Assembly (NCBI RefSeq): GCF_040729435.1
Contig: NZ_CP160398.1
Span: 2,170,001-2,234,000, forward strand
DNA length: 64,000 nucleotides
From: Pseudomonas sp. HOU2
GTDB taxonomy: Bacteria; Pseudomonadota; Gammaproteobacteria; Pseudomonadales; Pseudomonadaceae
Reading direction: 5' to 3'
Shown here: in pieces, positions 1 to 9,200 of the stretch
How positions within the stretch are numbered: the stretch's first letter is position 1
How the letters are laid out: each line of letters starts with the position of its first letter
The notes under the pieces: generated by a model
Told to the model about the DNA's origin: nothing
What the model saw: the letters and a program-made list of their open reading frames with translations, nothing else
Databases searched by the model: none
Made by a program: the position numbers and the translations under genes

Positions 1-330
1 CAGGACGTGATCATCCTGCAGATCCAGCACTGGCTCGAAGAGCATTTCGCCGACAAGTTCCGCTTTGAAGACGTGGCCCGCGAGCACGGCATGAGCATCC
101 GCAACTTCATGCGCCGCTTCCAGACCGCGACTGGCGACAAGCCGCTGCACTACCTGCAACGCCTGCGCATCGAGACCGCCAAGGGCTTGCTGTCCGGCAG
201 TCGCAAAAGCATCAAGACCATCAGTTATGAGGTCGGCTACGACGATGCGAGCTTCTTTGCGCGGCTGTTCCGCCAGCACACCGAGCTGTCGCCGAACCAG
301 TATCGGCAGCAGTTTCAGCAGGCTGCGTAG
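1..330 (+). CDS. AraC-family transcriptional regulator, C-terminal part (GlxA-like), cut by window start
   Basis: The reading frame is open from the first base and ends with TAG, so only the last ~109 residues are present. They form a complete AraC/XylS double helix-turn-helix: the first helix pair around FRFEDVAREHGMS and the second, with the family signature, around SIKTISYEVGYDDASFFARLF and SPNQYR. GlxA-type regulators have an N-terminal DJ-1/PfpI-like domain before this DNA-binding part; that half is outside the window, so the subfamily is inferred from the HTH alone. A strong hairpin with a T-run follows about 150 bases downstream. Confidence 0.85.
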   Translation, partial: QDVIILQIQHWLEEHFADKFRFEDVAREHGMSIRNFMRRFQTATGDKPLHYLQRLRIETAKGLLSGSRKSIKTISYEVGYDDASFFARLFRQHTELSPNQYRQQFQQAA

Positions 331-350
331 ACCTCTGAGCAAATACAAAT

Positions 351-445
351 CCTGTGGGAGCTGGCTTGCTAGCGATGGCGTCGTGTCAGGTGATATCTAT
401 TTCTCTGACAAACCGCTATCGCTGGCAAGCCAGCTCCCACAGGGA
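351..445. repeat. REP-type intergenic palindrome (GTGGGAGCTGGCTTGC family)
   Basis: Two inverted arms, CCTGTGGGAGCTGGCTTGC on the left and its complement ending GCTCCCACAGGG on the right, enclose about 35 bases. It lies between two converging genes. The element type is frequent in fluorescent pseudomonads. Confidence 0.8.
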
Positions 446-480
446 TTGCAGTGCATTAGAGATTTTCTTCCACGCATAAG

Positions 481-510
481 AAAGGGCCTGCAATCGCAGG
501 CCCTTTTTTG
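481..510. terminator. Rho-independent terminator between the AraC regulator and zapE
   Basis: GGGCCTGC, a four-base loop and GCAGGCCC form a perfect 8-bp stem followed by six T on the plus strand. A weaker T-rich tract on the other side makes it usable by the converging zapE transcript as well. Confidence 0.85.
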
Positions 511-524
511 TACGCCGAATCGGT

Positions 525-1619
525 TTAAGGCTTGTGCGCCCGCGACAGGAATTCGTGGGATTGCATCTCCAGCAGACGGCTGAGCGTACGCTGGAATTCG
601 AACGTCAGGCGTCCGCCGGTGTACAGGTCTTTCAGCTCGACTTCGGCAGAAATGATCAGCTTGACGTTACGGTCGTAGAACTCGTCGACCATGTTGATGA
701 AACGCCGGGCGATGTCGTCGGTGGTGACGCTCATCTGCTCGACGCCGCTGAGCAGCACGGCGTGGAAGATCTTGCCCAGCTCGATGTAATCGTTCTGGCT
801 GCGCGGGCCGTCGCACAGTTCGCGGAAGTCGAACCAGGCCACGTCGTCGCAAGTGCGCAGCGCACGGATTTCGCGGTTTTCGATGATCAGCACGTCATTC
901 TCGACCGCTGCGGTGCATTCCGGTGTGAGGGCCTTGAAGCTCTTGCGCAGGCTTTCGTGCGCGGCTTCGTCCAGCGGATAGTGAAACAGTTCCGCTTGTT
1001 CGAGGTGGCGCAGACGGTAGTCGACACCGCTGTCGACGTTGACGATTTCGGTGTTCTGCTTGATCAGCGCAATGGCCGGCAGGAAGCGCGCACGTTGCAG
1101 GCCGTCCTTGTACAGGCCGTCCGGAACGATGTTCGAGGTCGCGACCAGGGTCACGCCGTTCTTGAACAGCTCTTCCATCAGCGTGCCGAGGATCATCGCG
1201 TCGGTGATATCCGAGACGAAGAATTCATCGAAGCAGATCACCCGCGACTCGGCCGCAAAGCGCTTGGCGATGATGGTCAGCGGGTTTTTCTCGCCGCCGA
1301 GGGTTTTCATCTCTTCGTGCACACGCTTCATGAAACGGTGGAAGTGAGTGCGGGTCTTTTCCTTGAACGGCAGCGCTTCGAAGAAGGTGTCGACCAGGTA
1401 AGTCTTGCCGCGACCCACGCCGCCCCAGAAATACAGGCCCTTGACCGGCGCCTGATCCTTCTTGCCAAACAGCTTGCCCAGCAAACCCGGCTTGTTCTGC
1501 TCGGCCGCGATCAGATCGTCGTACAGGCGCTGCAGATGACGCACGGCAGTTTCCTGCGCGGCGTCATGGAAGAAGTCCGGGCGTTTCAGATCAGCTTGGT
1601 ATCGTTCTAGGGGCGTCAT
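525..1619 (-). CDS. zapE: Cell division protein ZapE (AFG1-like ATPase)
   Basis: The protein has 364 residues, normal for ZapE. A P-loop GGVGRGKT is at residues 66-73 and a Walker B segment VICFDEF at about 127-133, as in the AFG1/ZapE branch of AAA ATPases. In E. coli ZapE associates with the Z-ring late in constriction and under low-oxygen growth. The gene lies downstream of trpS in the same direction, but a hairpin terminator (about 1643-1670) separates them, so it probably has its own promoter. The start codon is ATG at 1619. Confidence 0.93.
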   Translation of the reverse strand: MTPLERYQADLKRPDFFHDAAQETAVRHLQRLYDDLIAAEQNKPGLLGKLFGKKDQAPVKGLYFWGGVGRGKTYLVDTFFEALPFKEKTRTHFHRFMKRVHEEMKTLGGEKNPLTIIAKRFAAESRVICFDEFFVSDITDAMILGTLMEELFKNGVTLVATSNIVPDGLYKDGLQRARFLPAIALIKQNTEIVNVDSGVDYRLRHLEQAELFHYPLDEAAHESLRKSFKALTPECTAAVENDVLIIENREIRALRTCDDVAWFDFRELCDGPRSQNDYIELGKIFHAVLLSGVEQMSVTTDDIARRFINMVDEFYDRNVKLIISAEVELKDLYTGGRLTFEFQRTLSRLLEMQSHEFLSRAHKP

Positions 1620-1640
1620 AATTCGTTAGCAAGGCAACAA

Positions 1641-1672
1641 AAACGGGCCGTCACTGTAGCGACGGCCCGTAG
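1641..1672 (-). terminator. Rho-independent terminator after trpS
   Basis: ACGGGCCGTC and GACGGCCCGT form a 10-bp perfect stem with an 8-base loop. Read on the minus strand the stem is followed by TTTTGTTG. It ends the trpS transcript before zapE. Confidence 0.8.
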
Positions 1673-1709
1673 GAATGGCAATCAGCCCTTGGTCGGGCCG
1701 CGCCGCGGA

Positions 1710-3065
1710 TTAGTCCTGAACCGGGGTCAGCGCAACGCGCAAAGCCTCGATGGCCGCGTCCCGCGCCGCCGCATCAGCGAACGCCGGGCTGTCGCCAACG
1801 CACTCGCCTTCCAGCCACACGCTGAAGCTCAGGTCTTCGTTGCGAATGTCCAGCGCCTGACCGGATTGCAGTTGCTTGGTCACCTGGCCGGCGGTTTTGC
1901 CGTCGGCAAAGTTGCGCGACAGCAGCAGTTGCTCGCCATCGGCCGCCAGCAGACGGAAGCGGAAGCTGCCGTCGTCTTCACGGAAGCTGACGAAGCGTGC
2001 AGCTTTCGCGGCTTTCTTCTTGGTGGTCGCCGCCACTTGCACCTGATTGACGAACGAACGCAGGCCGACCGCTTCACGCAGTTCATTGAGGAACGGCGTC
2101 GCCACCGCACGGGCCTTTTTCGCGCCGTGCTGCAGGATGTCTTCCAGATCCGCCGGGCGCTCGATCAACTGGTGATAACGCTCGCGGGACTCGCCCAGTT
2201 CGTTGTCGAGCAACTGGAACAGACGATTCTTCGCCTCGCCCCAGCCCAGACCGCCGAGCAGTTCGCTGCGGAATTCGTCAGCCTGTGCCGGCGTGGCGAA
2301 CGCCTGGAACAGAGTGAACAGGTGCGAGTTGTCCGGATCTTTCGCCTCACCCGGCGCCTTGGAGTCGGTGACGATCCGCGAGATCGCGTCCTTCATCTCT
2401 TTGGCACTGGTGAACAGCGGGATGGTGTTGTCGTAGCTCTTCGACATCTTGCGCCCGTCGAGGCCCGGCAACGTCGCCACGCTTTCCTCGATCAGCGCTT
2501 CGGGCATGGTGAAGAACTCTTTGCCCTGGCCGAACAGGTGGTTGAAGCGCTGACCGATGTCGCGGGCCATTTCCACGTGCTGGATCTGGTCGCGGCCGAC
2601 CGGCACCTTGTGCGCGTTGAACATCAGGATGTCTGCCGCCATCAGCACCGGGTAGCTGTAGAGACCCATGGTGATCCCGGCATCCGGGTCTTCACCGCTC
2701 TCGACGTTTTTGTCCACCGAGGCCTTGTAGGCATGCGCACGGTTGAGCAGGCCCTTGGCGGCGACGCAGGTCAGCAGCCAGGTCAGCTCAGGGATTTCCG
2801 GGATGTCGGACTGGCGATAGAAGGTCACACGTTCGACATCGAGGCCACCGGCCAGCCAGGTCGCGGCGATTTCCAGACGCGAGCGCTGGATGCGCAGCGG
2901 GTCATCGCATTTGATCAGGGCGTGGTAGTCGGCCAGGAAGTAGAACGAATCGGCATTGCTGTCGCGGCTGGCGAGGATCGCCGGGCGAATGGCGCCGGCG
3001 TAGTTGCCCAGGTGCGGCGTGCCGGTGGTGGTGATGCCGGTGAGGATACGGGTACGGTTCGTCAT
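1710..3065 (-). CDS. trpS: Tryptophan-tRNA ligase with C-terminal YegP-like extension
   Basis: This class I aminoacyl-tRNA synthetase charges tRNA-Trp. The HIGH-equivalent TPHLGN is at residues 16-21 and KMSKS at 206-210. I chose the ATG at 3065 (MTNRTRIL) over an upstream in-frame ATG at 3089, because the former begins directly at the conserved N-terminus. At 451 residues it is about 110 longer than the usual 330-340. The extra part (about 349-451) contains FRFRLLAADGEQLLLS, which resembles the DUF1508/YegP fold. It is 24 bases downstream of the alpha/beta hydrolase gene and probably cotranscribed with it. Confidence 0.93.
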   Translation of the reverse strand: MTNRTRILTGITTTGTPHLGNYAGAIRPAILASRDSNADSFYFLADYHALIKCDDPLRIQRSRLEIAATWLAGGLDVERVTFYRQSDIPEIPELTWLLTCVAAKGLLNRAHAYKASVDKNVESGEDPDAGITMGLYSYPVLMAADILMFNAHKVPVGRDQIQHVEMARDIGQRFNHLFGQGKEFFTMPEALIEESVATLPGLDGRKMSKSYDNTIPLFTSAKEMKDAISRIVTDSKAPGEAKDPDNSHLFTLFQAFATPAQADEFRSELLGGLGWGEAKNRLFQLLDNELGESRERYHQLIERPADLEDILQHGAKKARAVATPFLNELREAVGLRSFVNQVQVAATTKKKAAKAARFVSFREDDGSFRFRLLAADGEQLLLSRNFADGKTAGQVTKQLQSGQALDIRNEDLSFSVWLEGECVGDSPAFADAAARDAAIEALRVALTPVQD

Positions 3066-3089
3066 GGGTAATCGCTTGTCAGACTGCAA

Positions 3090-3719
3090 TCAATTCGAGA
3101 GACGCGGCAGGATCAGATCCTTGAGATCGGTCAGCTTGCCATGAAAAAAGTGTCCGCATTCTGCCACTTTCAGCAGCTCATGGGGGCGCTGGAGTTGTTC
3201 CGACCAGTCGTAGACCAACTGCGGATCAATCACTTCGTCGGTTTCCGGCTGGATCACGGTCAGCTCGCCGTGCTGTGGCAGTTGATCCTGGTCACCCAGA
3301 CGCATCACCGCCGGCGCGACCATGAACAGGTGCTTGAGCTGCACGCCTTCCGCTTCGAGACGACCGCCGAGACTTGCTGCAACAAATCCGCCGAAGGAGA
3401 AACCGAACAGGGTCAGCGGCAGGTCCGGGTGTTTTTCCCGCAGCCATGCGGCGGCGGCCTGAGCATCGTCGACTTCACCGCTGCCCATGTCGTGAGAGCC
3501 TTCGCTGACACCGACGCCGCGATAGTTGAAGCGCAAGGTAATCAGGCCGGCGTCGCGCGCGGTACGCTGCAGGGTCGAGACGACCTTGTTGAGCATGGTG
3601 CCGCCCTGCACCGGGTTCGGATGGCAGATCAGCGCGATGCCGATTGGCTGCTCGTTATCGAGGTACAGCGCCTCGATTTGGCCGACGGGGCCATCAATCA
3701 CTACAGGGGTTTCACGCAT
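3090..3719 (-). CDS. Alpha/beta hydrolase
   Basis: A 209-residue cytoplasmic protein of the short alpha/beta hydrolase type annotated in many bacteria as COG2945. It shows CHPNPVQGGTM early, the nucleophile elbow GFSFGG with Ser108, an acid in ETDEVIDP and a final His in ECGHFFHG. I take the ATG at 3719 (MRETPVV) as start, because the open frame upstream has no family similarity and overlaps the divergent zapG promoter. No substrate can be named from the sequence. It precedes trpS by 24 bases in the same direction. Confidence 0.85.
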   Translation of the reverse strand: MRETPVVIDGPVGQIEALYLDNEQPIGIALICHPNPVQGGTMLNKVVSTLQRTARDAGLITLRFNYRGVGVSEGSHDMGSGEVDDAQAAAAWLREKHPDLPLTLFGFSFGGFVAASLGGRLEAEGVQLKHLFMVAPAVMRLGDQDQLPQHGELTVIQPETDEVIDPQLVYDWSEQLQRPHELLKVAECGHFFHGKLTDLKDLILPRLSN

Positions 3720-3863
3720 CAGCAAGGAAGGAACTCCGTGACCTCGAATCGGGTCGACTCGTCTAGCAAATTGTCTGTGCCAATCTATTGCGAGTGAATC
3801 GCGGTATACAGCGCAGGTTCGAGCCGTTAACGTAAAGCAAAGCCGTTTATAGAGGAAGGACTC

Positions 3864-4298
3864 GTGGAACACTCGCTCTTAGTTTGGTTGTTACCGACTC
3901 TTGCCCTGGTTGTGGGTGTCGCCATTGGATTCCTGATCGCTCGCGTCGCGCCGAACGCTGCGCCGAGCCGCACGCAGCGTCAACTGGATGATATCCAGGA
4001 GCGTTTCGACAGCTATCAAAACGAGGTGGTCACCCACTTCAACAGCACCGCGATGCTGGTCAAGAAGCTGACCCAAAGCTATCAGGAAGTGCAGGATCAT
4101 CTCGCCGAGGGCGCTAACCGCCTGGCCCTGGACGAGCAGACCCGTCAACGCCTGATCGCCGCCTTGCACGCCGATGCCGCGCAGGCACCGCGCGAACGCC
4201 TGACGCCGCCGCGTGATCAGGAGCCGCCGCGTGACTACGCGCCGAAAGCCCCGAACTCGCCGGGCATGCTCGATGAGCATTATGGTTTGAAGAAGTAA
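3864..4298 (+). CDS. zapG: YhcB/ZapG family inner-membrane protein (DUF1043)
   Basis: A 144-residue protein starting at GTG with a good ribosome site (AGAGGAAGG) just upstream. One N-terminal membrane helix (about residues 5-27) is followed by a coiled-coil-like segment containing RQLDDIQERFDSYQNEVVTHF, characteristic of YhcB, and a proline- and arginine-rich tail. In E. coli the homologue links envelope synthesis and cell division. It is divergent from the alpha/beta hydrolase gene and is closed by a terminator. Confidence 0.9.
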   Translation: MEHSLLVWLLPTLALVVGVAIGFLIARVAPNAAPSRTQRQLDDIQERFDSYQNEVVTHFNSTAMLVKKLTQSYQEVQDHLAEGANRLALDEQTRQRLIAALHADAAQAPRERLTPPRDQEPPRDYAPKAPNSPGMLDEHYGLKK

Positions 4299-4314
4299 TC
4301 AGCTTAGCGCCCAA

Positions 4315-4356
4315 CAAAAAGCCCCCGGACAATTCGCTTGTCCGGGGGCTTTTTTG
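4315..4356 (+). terminator. Rho-independent terminator after zapG
   Basis: GCCCCCGGAC and GTCCGGGGGC pair perfectly over 10 bp with a 9-base loop, preceded by an A-run and followed by a T-run. Confidence 0.92.
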
Positions 4357-4389
4357 TGCCTGTCGAGCTTCTGTTGACTGTCCCGATAA

Positions 4390-4488
4390 CCCTGTAGGAG
4401 CTGCCGAGTGAAACGAGGCTGCGATCTTTTGATCTTGTTGTTGAAGCTGAAGATCAAAAGATCGCAGCGTGCCACAGCTCCTACAGGG
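4390..4488. repeat. REP-type intergenic palindrome (GTAGGAGCTGCC/GCGATCTTTTGATC family)
   Basis: The outer arms CCCTGTAGGAGCT and AGCTCCTACAGGG and the inner arms GCGATCTTTTGATC and GATCAAAAGATCGC form a long interrupted hairpin between zapG and the OmpA-like gene. Confidence 0.85.
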
Positions 4489-4504
4489 TGACTGCGTTCA
4501 GACC

Positions 4505-4540
4505 ATAAAAAATGCCCGTTCACAGGACCGGGCATTTTTC
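4505..4540 (-). terminator. Rho-independent terminator after the OmpA-like lipoprotein gene
   Basis: AATGCCCG and CGGGCATT form an 8-bp stem with a 10-base loop. On the minus strand it is followed by a T-run, 15 bases past the stop codon. Confidence 0.85.
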
Positions 4541-4554
4541 ACTCAAACGATCAG

Positions 4555-5283
4555 TTACGGATACTGCTGAACCGTACCCGGCTGTTGCTGCTGACCACCA
4601 TACTGCTGGCCCGGAATCGCCTTCAGGTTGACTTCAACACGGCGGTTCTGCGCACGGCCATTGACGTCACCGTTGCTGGCAATCGGGTTATCCGGGCCGG
4701 CGCCACGGGCCGACAGGTTGGCACCGCTGACACCTTGCGAGGTCAGGTAGGTGGCCACGCTCTGCGCACGACGCTGGGACAGGTCCATGTTGTGCTGGCG
4801 GCTGCCGGTGCTGTCGGTGTAGCCAACGATTTCGATCTGGTTCTGGTTGAACTCTTTCAGCGAGTTCGCCAGGTTGTTCAGCGGCTGATAGAAGCTTGGG
4901 GCGATGTTCGCCGAATCTGTTGCGAAGGTGATGTTGCCCGGCATGATCAGCTTGATCTGATCGCCCTGGCGCTGCACTTCAACCCCGGTGTTGGCCATGC
5001 TGGCGCGCAGCTTTTTCTCTTGCTGGTCGGCGTAGTAACCGTAACCGGCGGCTGATGCACCGACCACCGCCGCGCCGATCAGGGCGCCCTTGCCACGGTT
5101 GTTGTGGTCGATGGCGGCACCCGCCAAAGCACCGGCCAGAGCGCCGAGGCCACCGTACTTGGCGGTCTTGCTCACACCGCCGCCGTCGGCCTGGCCCTGG
5201 TTGTCATACGGGTTGGGCGAGGCGCAGCCGGCCAACATGGCTACAGCAGTAGCAACAATAATCAAACGAGGCGTGGTGAACAT
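4555..5283 (-). CDS. OmpA-family lipoprotein (YiaD-like)
   Basis: A 242-residue envelope protein. A lipoprotein signal ends in LAGC with Cys20. A glycine-zipper stretch (about residues 42-82, rich in GALAGA/GAAVVGA patterns) precedes a C-terminal OmpA peptidoglycan-binding domain (about 115-220) containing the VGYTDSTG and RRAQSVATYL signatures. The tail is glutamine/proline-rich. Such proteins anchor the outer membrane to peptidoglycan. It stands alone with its own terminator. Confidence 0.92.
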   Translation of the reverse strand: MFTTPRLIIVATAVAMLAGCASPNPYDNQGQADGGGVSKTAKYGGLGALAGALAGAAIDHNNRGKGALIGAAVVGASAAGYGYYADQQEKKLRASMANTGVEVQRQGDQIKLIMPGNITFATDSANIAPSFYQPLNNLANSLKEFNQNQIEIVGYTDSTGSRQHNMDLSQRRAQSVATYLTSQGVSGANLSARGAGPDNPIASNGDVNGRAQNRRVEVNLKAIPGQQYGGQQQQPGTVQQYP

Positions 5284-5397
5284 GAAGAGCTCCTGATTTT
5301 CGCATTCTGTGTGGCAGCGGCCCTAGGCAATAGACCTGTGCGGGCGTTGGATCATGACAATGCCGAAAAATTCCGCCGCACACTCGTGACAAAATGT

Positions 5398-6042
5398 TTA
5401 GGCGCGCACGAACGGGTTTTCGCGCATTTCATCCCCAAGACGCGTGTCCGGACCATGCCCGGCAACCACGATTGCGTCTTCGTCGAGCGTGTACAGCCGC
5501 TGCTTGATCGATCGCACGATGGTCGCCTGATCGCCGCCCCACAAATCCGTGCGCCCTACGCCGCGACGAAACAACGTGTCGCCGGCAATCAACAGCTTAG
5601 CCTCGGAAAACCAAAAGCTCATGGAACCGGGTGTATGTCCCGGCGTATGCAGCGCCACGCCGCAGCCGCAAGCCAGTTCTTCATCGTCGCTCAACCAGCG
5701 ATCCGGCGACGGTACCGGGGTGTAAGGCACGCCGAACATCTGGCATTGCATCTCGAGGTTGTCCCACAGGAACTGGTCTTCCTTGTGCAGGTGCAGGGTC
5801 GCGCCGGTTTTCTCTTTCATCTGCCCGGAGGCGAGGAAGTGATCGAGATGCGCGTGGGTGTGGATGATGCTGACCACTTTCAGGCCGTGAGCATCGAGGC
5901 GCGCCATGATCAGGTCAGGATTGCCGCCCGGGTCGACGACGATGGCTTTTTTAGTGAGCGGGTCGCCGATGATCGTGCAGTTGCACTGGAGCGGGCCGAC
6001 GGGGAAAGTTTCGCGGATGAGCGTAGAGCTGAAAGCAGTCAT
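5398..6042 (-). CDS. MBL-fold metallo-hydrolase (glyoxalase II-like)
   Basis: A 214-residue protein with the zinc motif HTHAHLDH at residues 61-68, a later HTPGHTPGS segment, GDTLFRRGVGRTD and a final AGHGPDT, the order found in the glyoxalase II/YcbL group. It probably hydrolyses a thioester or related metabolite in the cytoplasm; the substrate cannot be told from sequence. Length is typical of YcbL-type enzymes (about 215) rather than full GloB (about 255). It is divergent from the RTX metallopeptidase gene. Confidence 0.88.
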   Translation of the reverse strand: MTAFSSTLIRETFPVGPLQCNCTIIGDPLTKKAIVVDPGGNPDLIMARLDAHGLKVVSIIHTHAHLDHFLASGQMKEKTGATLHLHKEDQFLWDNLEMQCQMFGVPYTPVPSPDRWLSDDEELACGCGVALHTPGHTPGSMSFWFSEAKLLIAGDTLFRRGVGRTDLWGGDQATIVRSIKQRLYTLDEDAIVVAGHGPDTRLGDEMRENPFVRA

Positions 6043-6247
6043 GAAAAATCCTGGACGAACGGTCGTGAGGCTTATTTCAGAATTCTACTGCACATGCCGA
6101 TACAGATCGCCCGGTCAGTTATTTGACGCCATCAATCCGAAAAAATGATGGCTCAATGATGTCAAATGTATTGTTTCTGGTGCAAAATCGCATTTTTTTG
6201 TAGCGGTCGCATTCAGGAAGGGCCGCAGCGCACTCAGGAAATCCCGC

Positions 6248-9200
6248 ATGCCAACGCCCAGTTCTTTCTCTCCATCCCTCCCGTCTTCACTGACCGGCGT
6301 CGCTGTCGTCGACAGTCTCCTGTCCGGCACTTACTGGTTAGGTTCGAACTGGACCCCGGGTGGACCGACCAATCTGAGCTATAGCTTCATGGCGCCGAAT
6401 ACCTCGTACTTCGTCACCAACTACAGCCCTGATAACGAATACAACGCACTGTATGCCCTGACTGTGGGCCAACAAAATGCCGCGATCGCTGCGCTGGGTG
6501 CGTGGAGCGCGGTCGCCAACATCAACTTCACGCTGACCAGCGACAACCTCACAAACGTGGGTGACTTGCGCTTCGGCGCCTATCGGTTGATGGATGACAA
6601 GACCGCCGCCTGGGCCTATTTCCCTGCCAACAGTCCGGTAGCCGGCGACGTGTGGATCGGTCCGCAGACCAATGATCCCAATCCATCCAAAGGCACTTAC
6701 GACTACCTGACATTCGTGCATGAAATTGGTCATGCGCTGGGTCTCAAACACCCATTCGATACCAGCAACACAAACAAGACCCTGCTCGACCCGAAACTGG
6801 ACGATGTCCATCTCACGGTCATGAGCTACAACAGCAACTATTCCTATCAGCCAACGACACCTATGGTGCTCGACATCTTGGCGATCCAGAGCCTTTATGG
6901 TGCCAATACTGCCTGGCAGACCGGCGACAACGTCTACAAGTGGGCGCCGGATCAGTCAATTTTCGAAACGATCTGGGATGCCGGCGGAAACGACACGATC
7001 GATGCCAGCAACCAGCTCGACTCCGTCAGCATCAATCTCAACGAAGGCGCTTACAGCAGCATCGGCAAAGCCTTCGTCGATTTCACGTCCCAAACCGCGA
7101 TCAACGATGGGCTGGCCATCGCTTATGGCGCCAAGATAGAAAATGCCATCGGTTCGAACTTCAATGATGTGCTGATCGGCAATGCCCTGAATAACGTACT
7201 CAACGGCGCCGGCGGCATTGACACCATGGCCGGTGGTGCAGGCAACGACACGTACATCCTCGACAATGCCGCGGAGCTGGCGTTGATCTACGAGGATACC
7301 GATCCGGGTCGCGACCTGCTGACAATTACCTACGCTGCCGGGCCCCTTACCAACGTCGTCGATCTGAACCAGGCAAACCTGGTCAACGTAGAAAGCGTTC
7401 GGATCACTGGCGCCGGCGCCTTCGCCCTGCAGGGCAACGCACTGGACAACAAGCTGTTCGGCAATACCGGCAATGACTGGCTTGACGGTGGCGCCGGTGC
7501 CGACACTCTTACCGGCGGTGCTGGTGACGACACATACGTGGTCGATAACTATGGCGATGTCGTCGTCGAACTCGCCGGCGAAGGCCGCGACAAGGTCATG
7601 ACCACGCTCACCTATGGTCTGGGCGCCAATATCGAAGACGGCCAATTGATGGGCAACGCTGCCCTCAACCTGAGCGGCAACGAACTCGACAACGTGCTGA
7701 TCGGCAACGCCGGCAATAACATCCTCAATGGTGGCGCCGGTGTCGACACCATGATCGGCGGCGCCGGCAATGACACTTACAACCTGGATCAGGCGGCTGA
7801 GCTCGCTCTCGTGCAAGAAGGTAATGATCCGGGCCGCGATCTGCTGCTGATCAACTACGCCGCTGGCCCTTCGACCAACGTCGTCGATCTGAATCAGGCA
7901 AACCTGATCAACGTGGAAAGCGTGAGGATCAACGGTGAGGGTGCGTTCTCCCTGCTGGGCAACGCTCTCGACAACAAACTGTTCGGCAATGCCGGCAATG
8001 ACTGGATCGACGGAGGTGGCGGCGTCGACACCCTCACTGGCGGTGCCGGCGATGACACCTATGTGGTGGACAACTACGGCGACATCGTTGTCGAACTTGC
8101 TGGTGAAGGTCGCGACAAAGTCATGGCCTCGATCAACTACACTCTGGGCGCCAACATTGAAGACGGGCAACTGCTGGGTGATGCCGCACTCAACCTGACC
8201 GGTAATGATCTCGATAACGTGCTGATCGGCAACACCGGCAATAACATTCTCAATGGCGGAGCCGGCGTCGACACCATGATCGGTGGCGCTGGTAACGACA
8301 CCTACAACCTGGATCAGGCTGCCGAGCTGGCGCTCGTGCAAGAAGACAACGATCCGGGCCGCGATCTGTTGAATATCTACTACGACGCCATGCAAAACAA
8401 CGTGGTCGATCTGAACCAGAGCAATCTGGTGAATTTTGAAAGCGTTCGCATCAATAGCTCGGGCGCCTTTACCCTGTTGGGCAACGCACTGGACAACAAA
8501 TTGTTCGGCAATGCCCAGGCCAACTATCTGGATGGCGGTGCCGGGAGCGACACCCTCACTGGTGGCGCAGGCGATGACACTTACGTGGTCGACAACATCG
8601 CAGATGTCGTCGTCGAGCTGGCGGGCGAAGGCTATGACAAGGTCAAATCCTCAATCAGCTACACGCTGGGTGCCAACCTCGAGGAAGGTCAACTGCTGGG
8701 CAGCGCCGCAATCAACTTGACCGGCAACGAGCTGAACAACGTGCTGACCGGTAACGACGGCAACAACACCCTCATCGGTGGTGCAGGCAATGACACGCTC
8801 AATGGCGGAGCCGGCATCGACACCATGATCGGTGGCAGCGGCAATGACACCTATATCCTCGATCAAGCGGAAGAACTGGCACTGATCCAGGAAGCGGACG
8901 AGACCGGTCGGGATCTGCTGGACATCCAGTACAACGCGGCCCAGAACGCCGTGGTCAATCTCTCCCAGAGCAACCTGCAATACGTCGAGAGCGTGCGCCT
9001 TACCGGTGCGGGCGCGTTTACCGTGACCGGCAATGCCCTGGACAACAAACTGTTCGGCAACGCCGATGCCAACGTTCTGGACGGCGGCGCAGGCGTCGAC
9101 ACCCTGACGGGGGGCGCCGGTGATGACATCTACGTGATCGACAACATCGGTGACACCATCGTCGAGCTGGCGGACGAAGGTCGAGACCAGGTCAAATCAT

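Noticed and set aside
6956..8395. 479-codon open frame antisense to the RTX repeats
   Set aside because: It arises from the repeat periodicity of the real gene.
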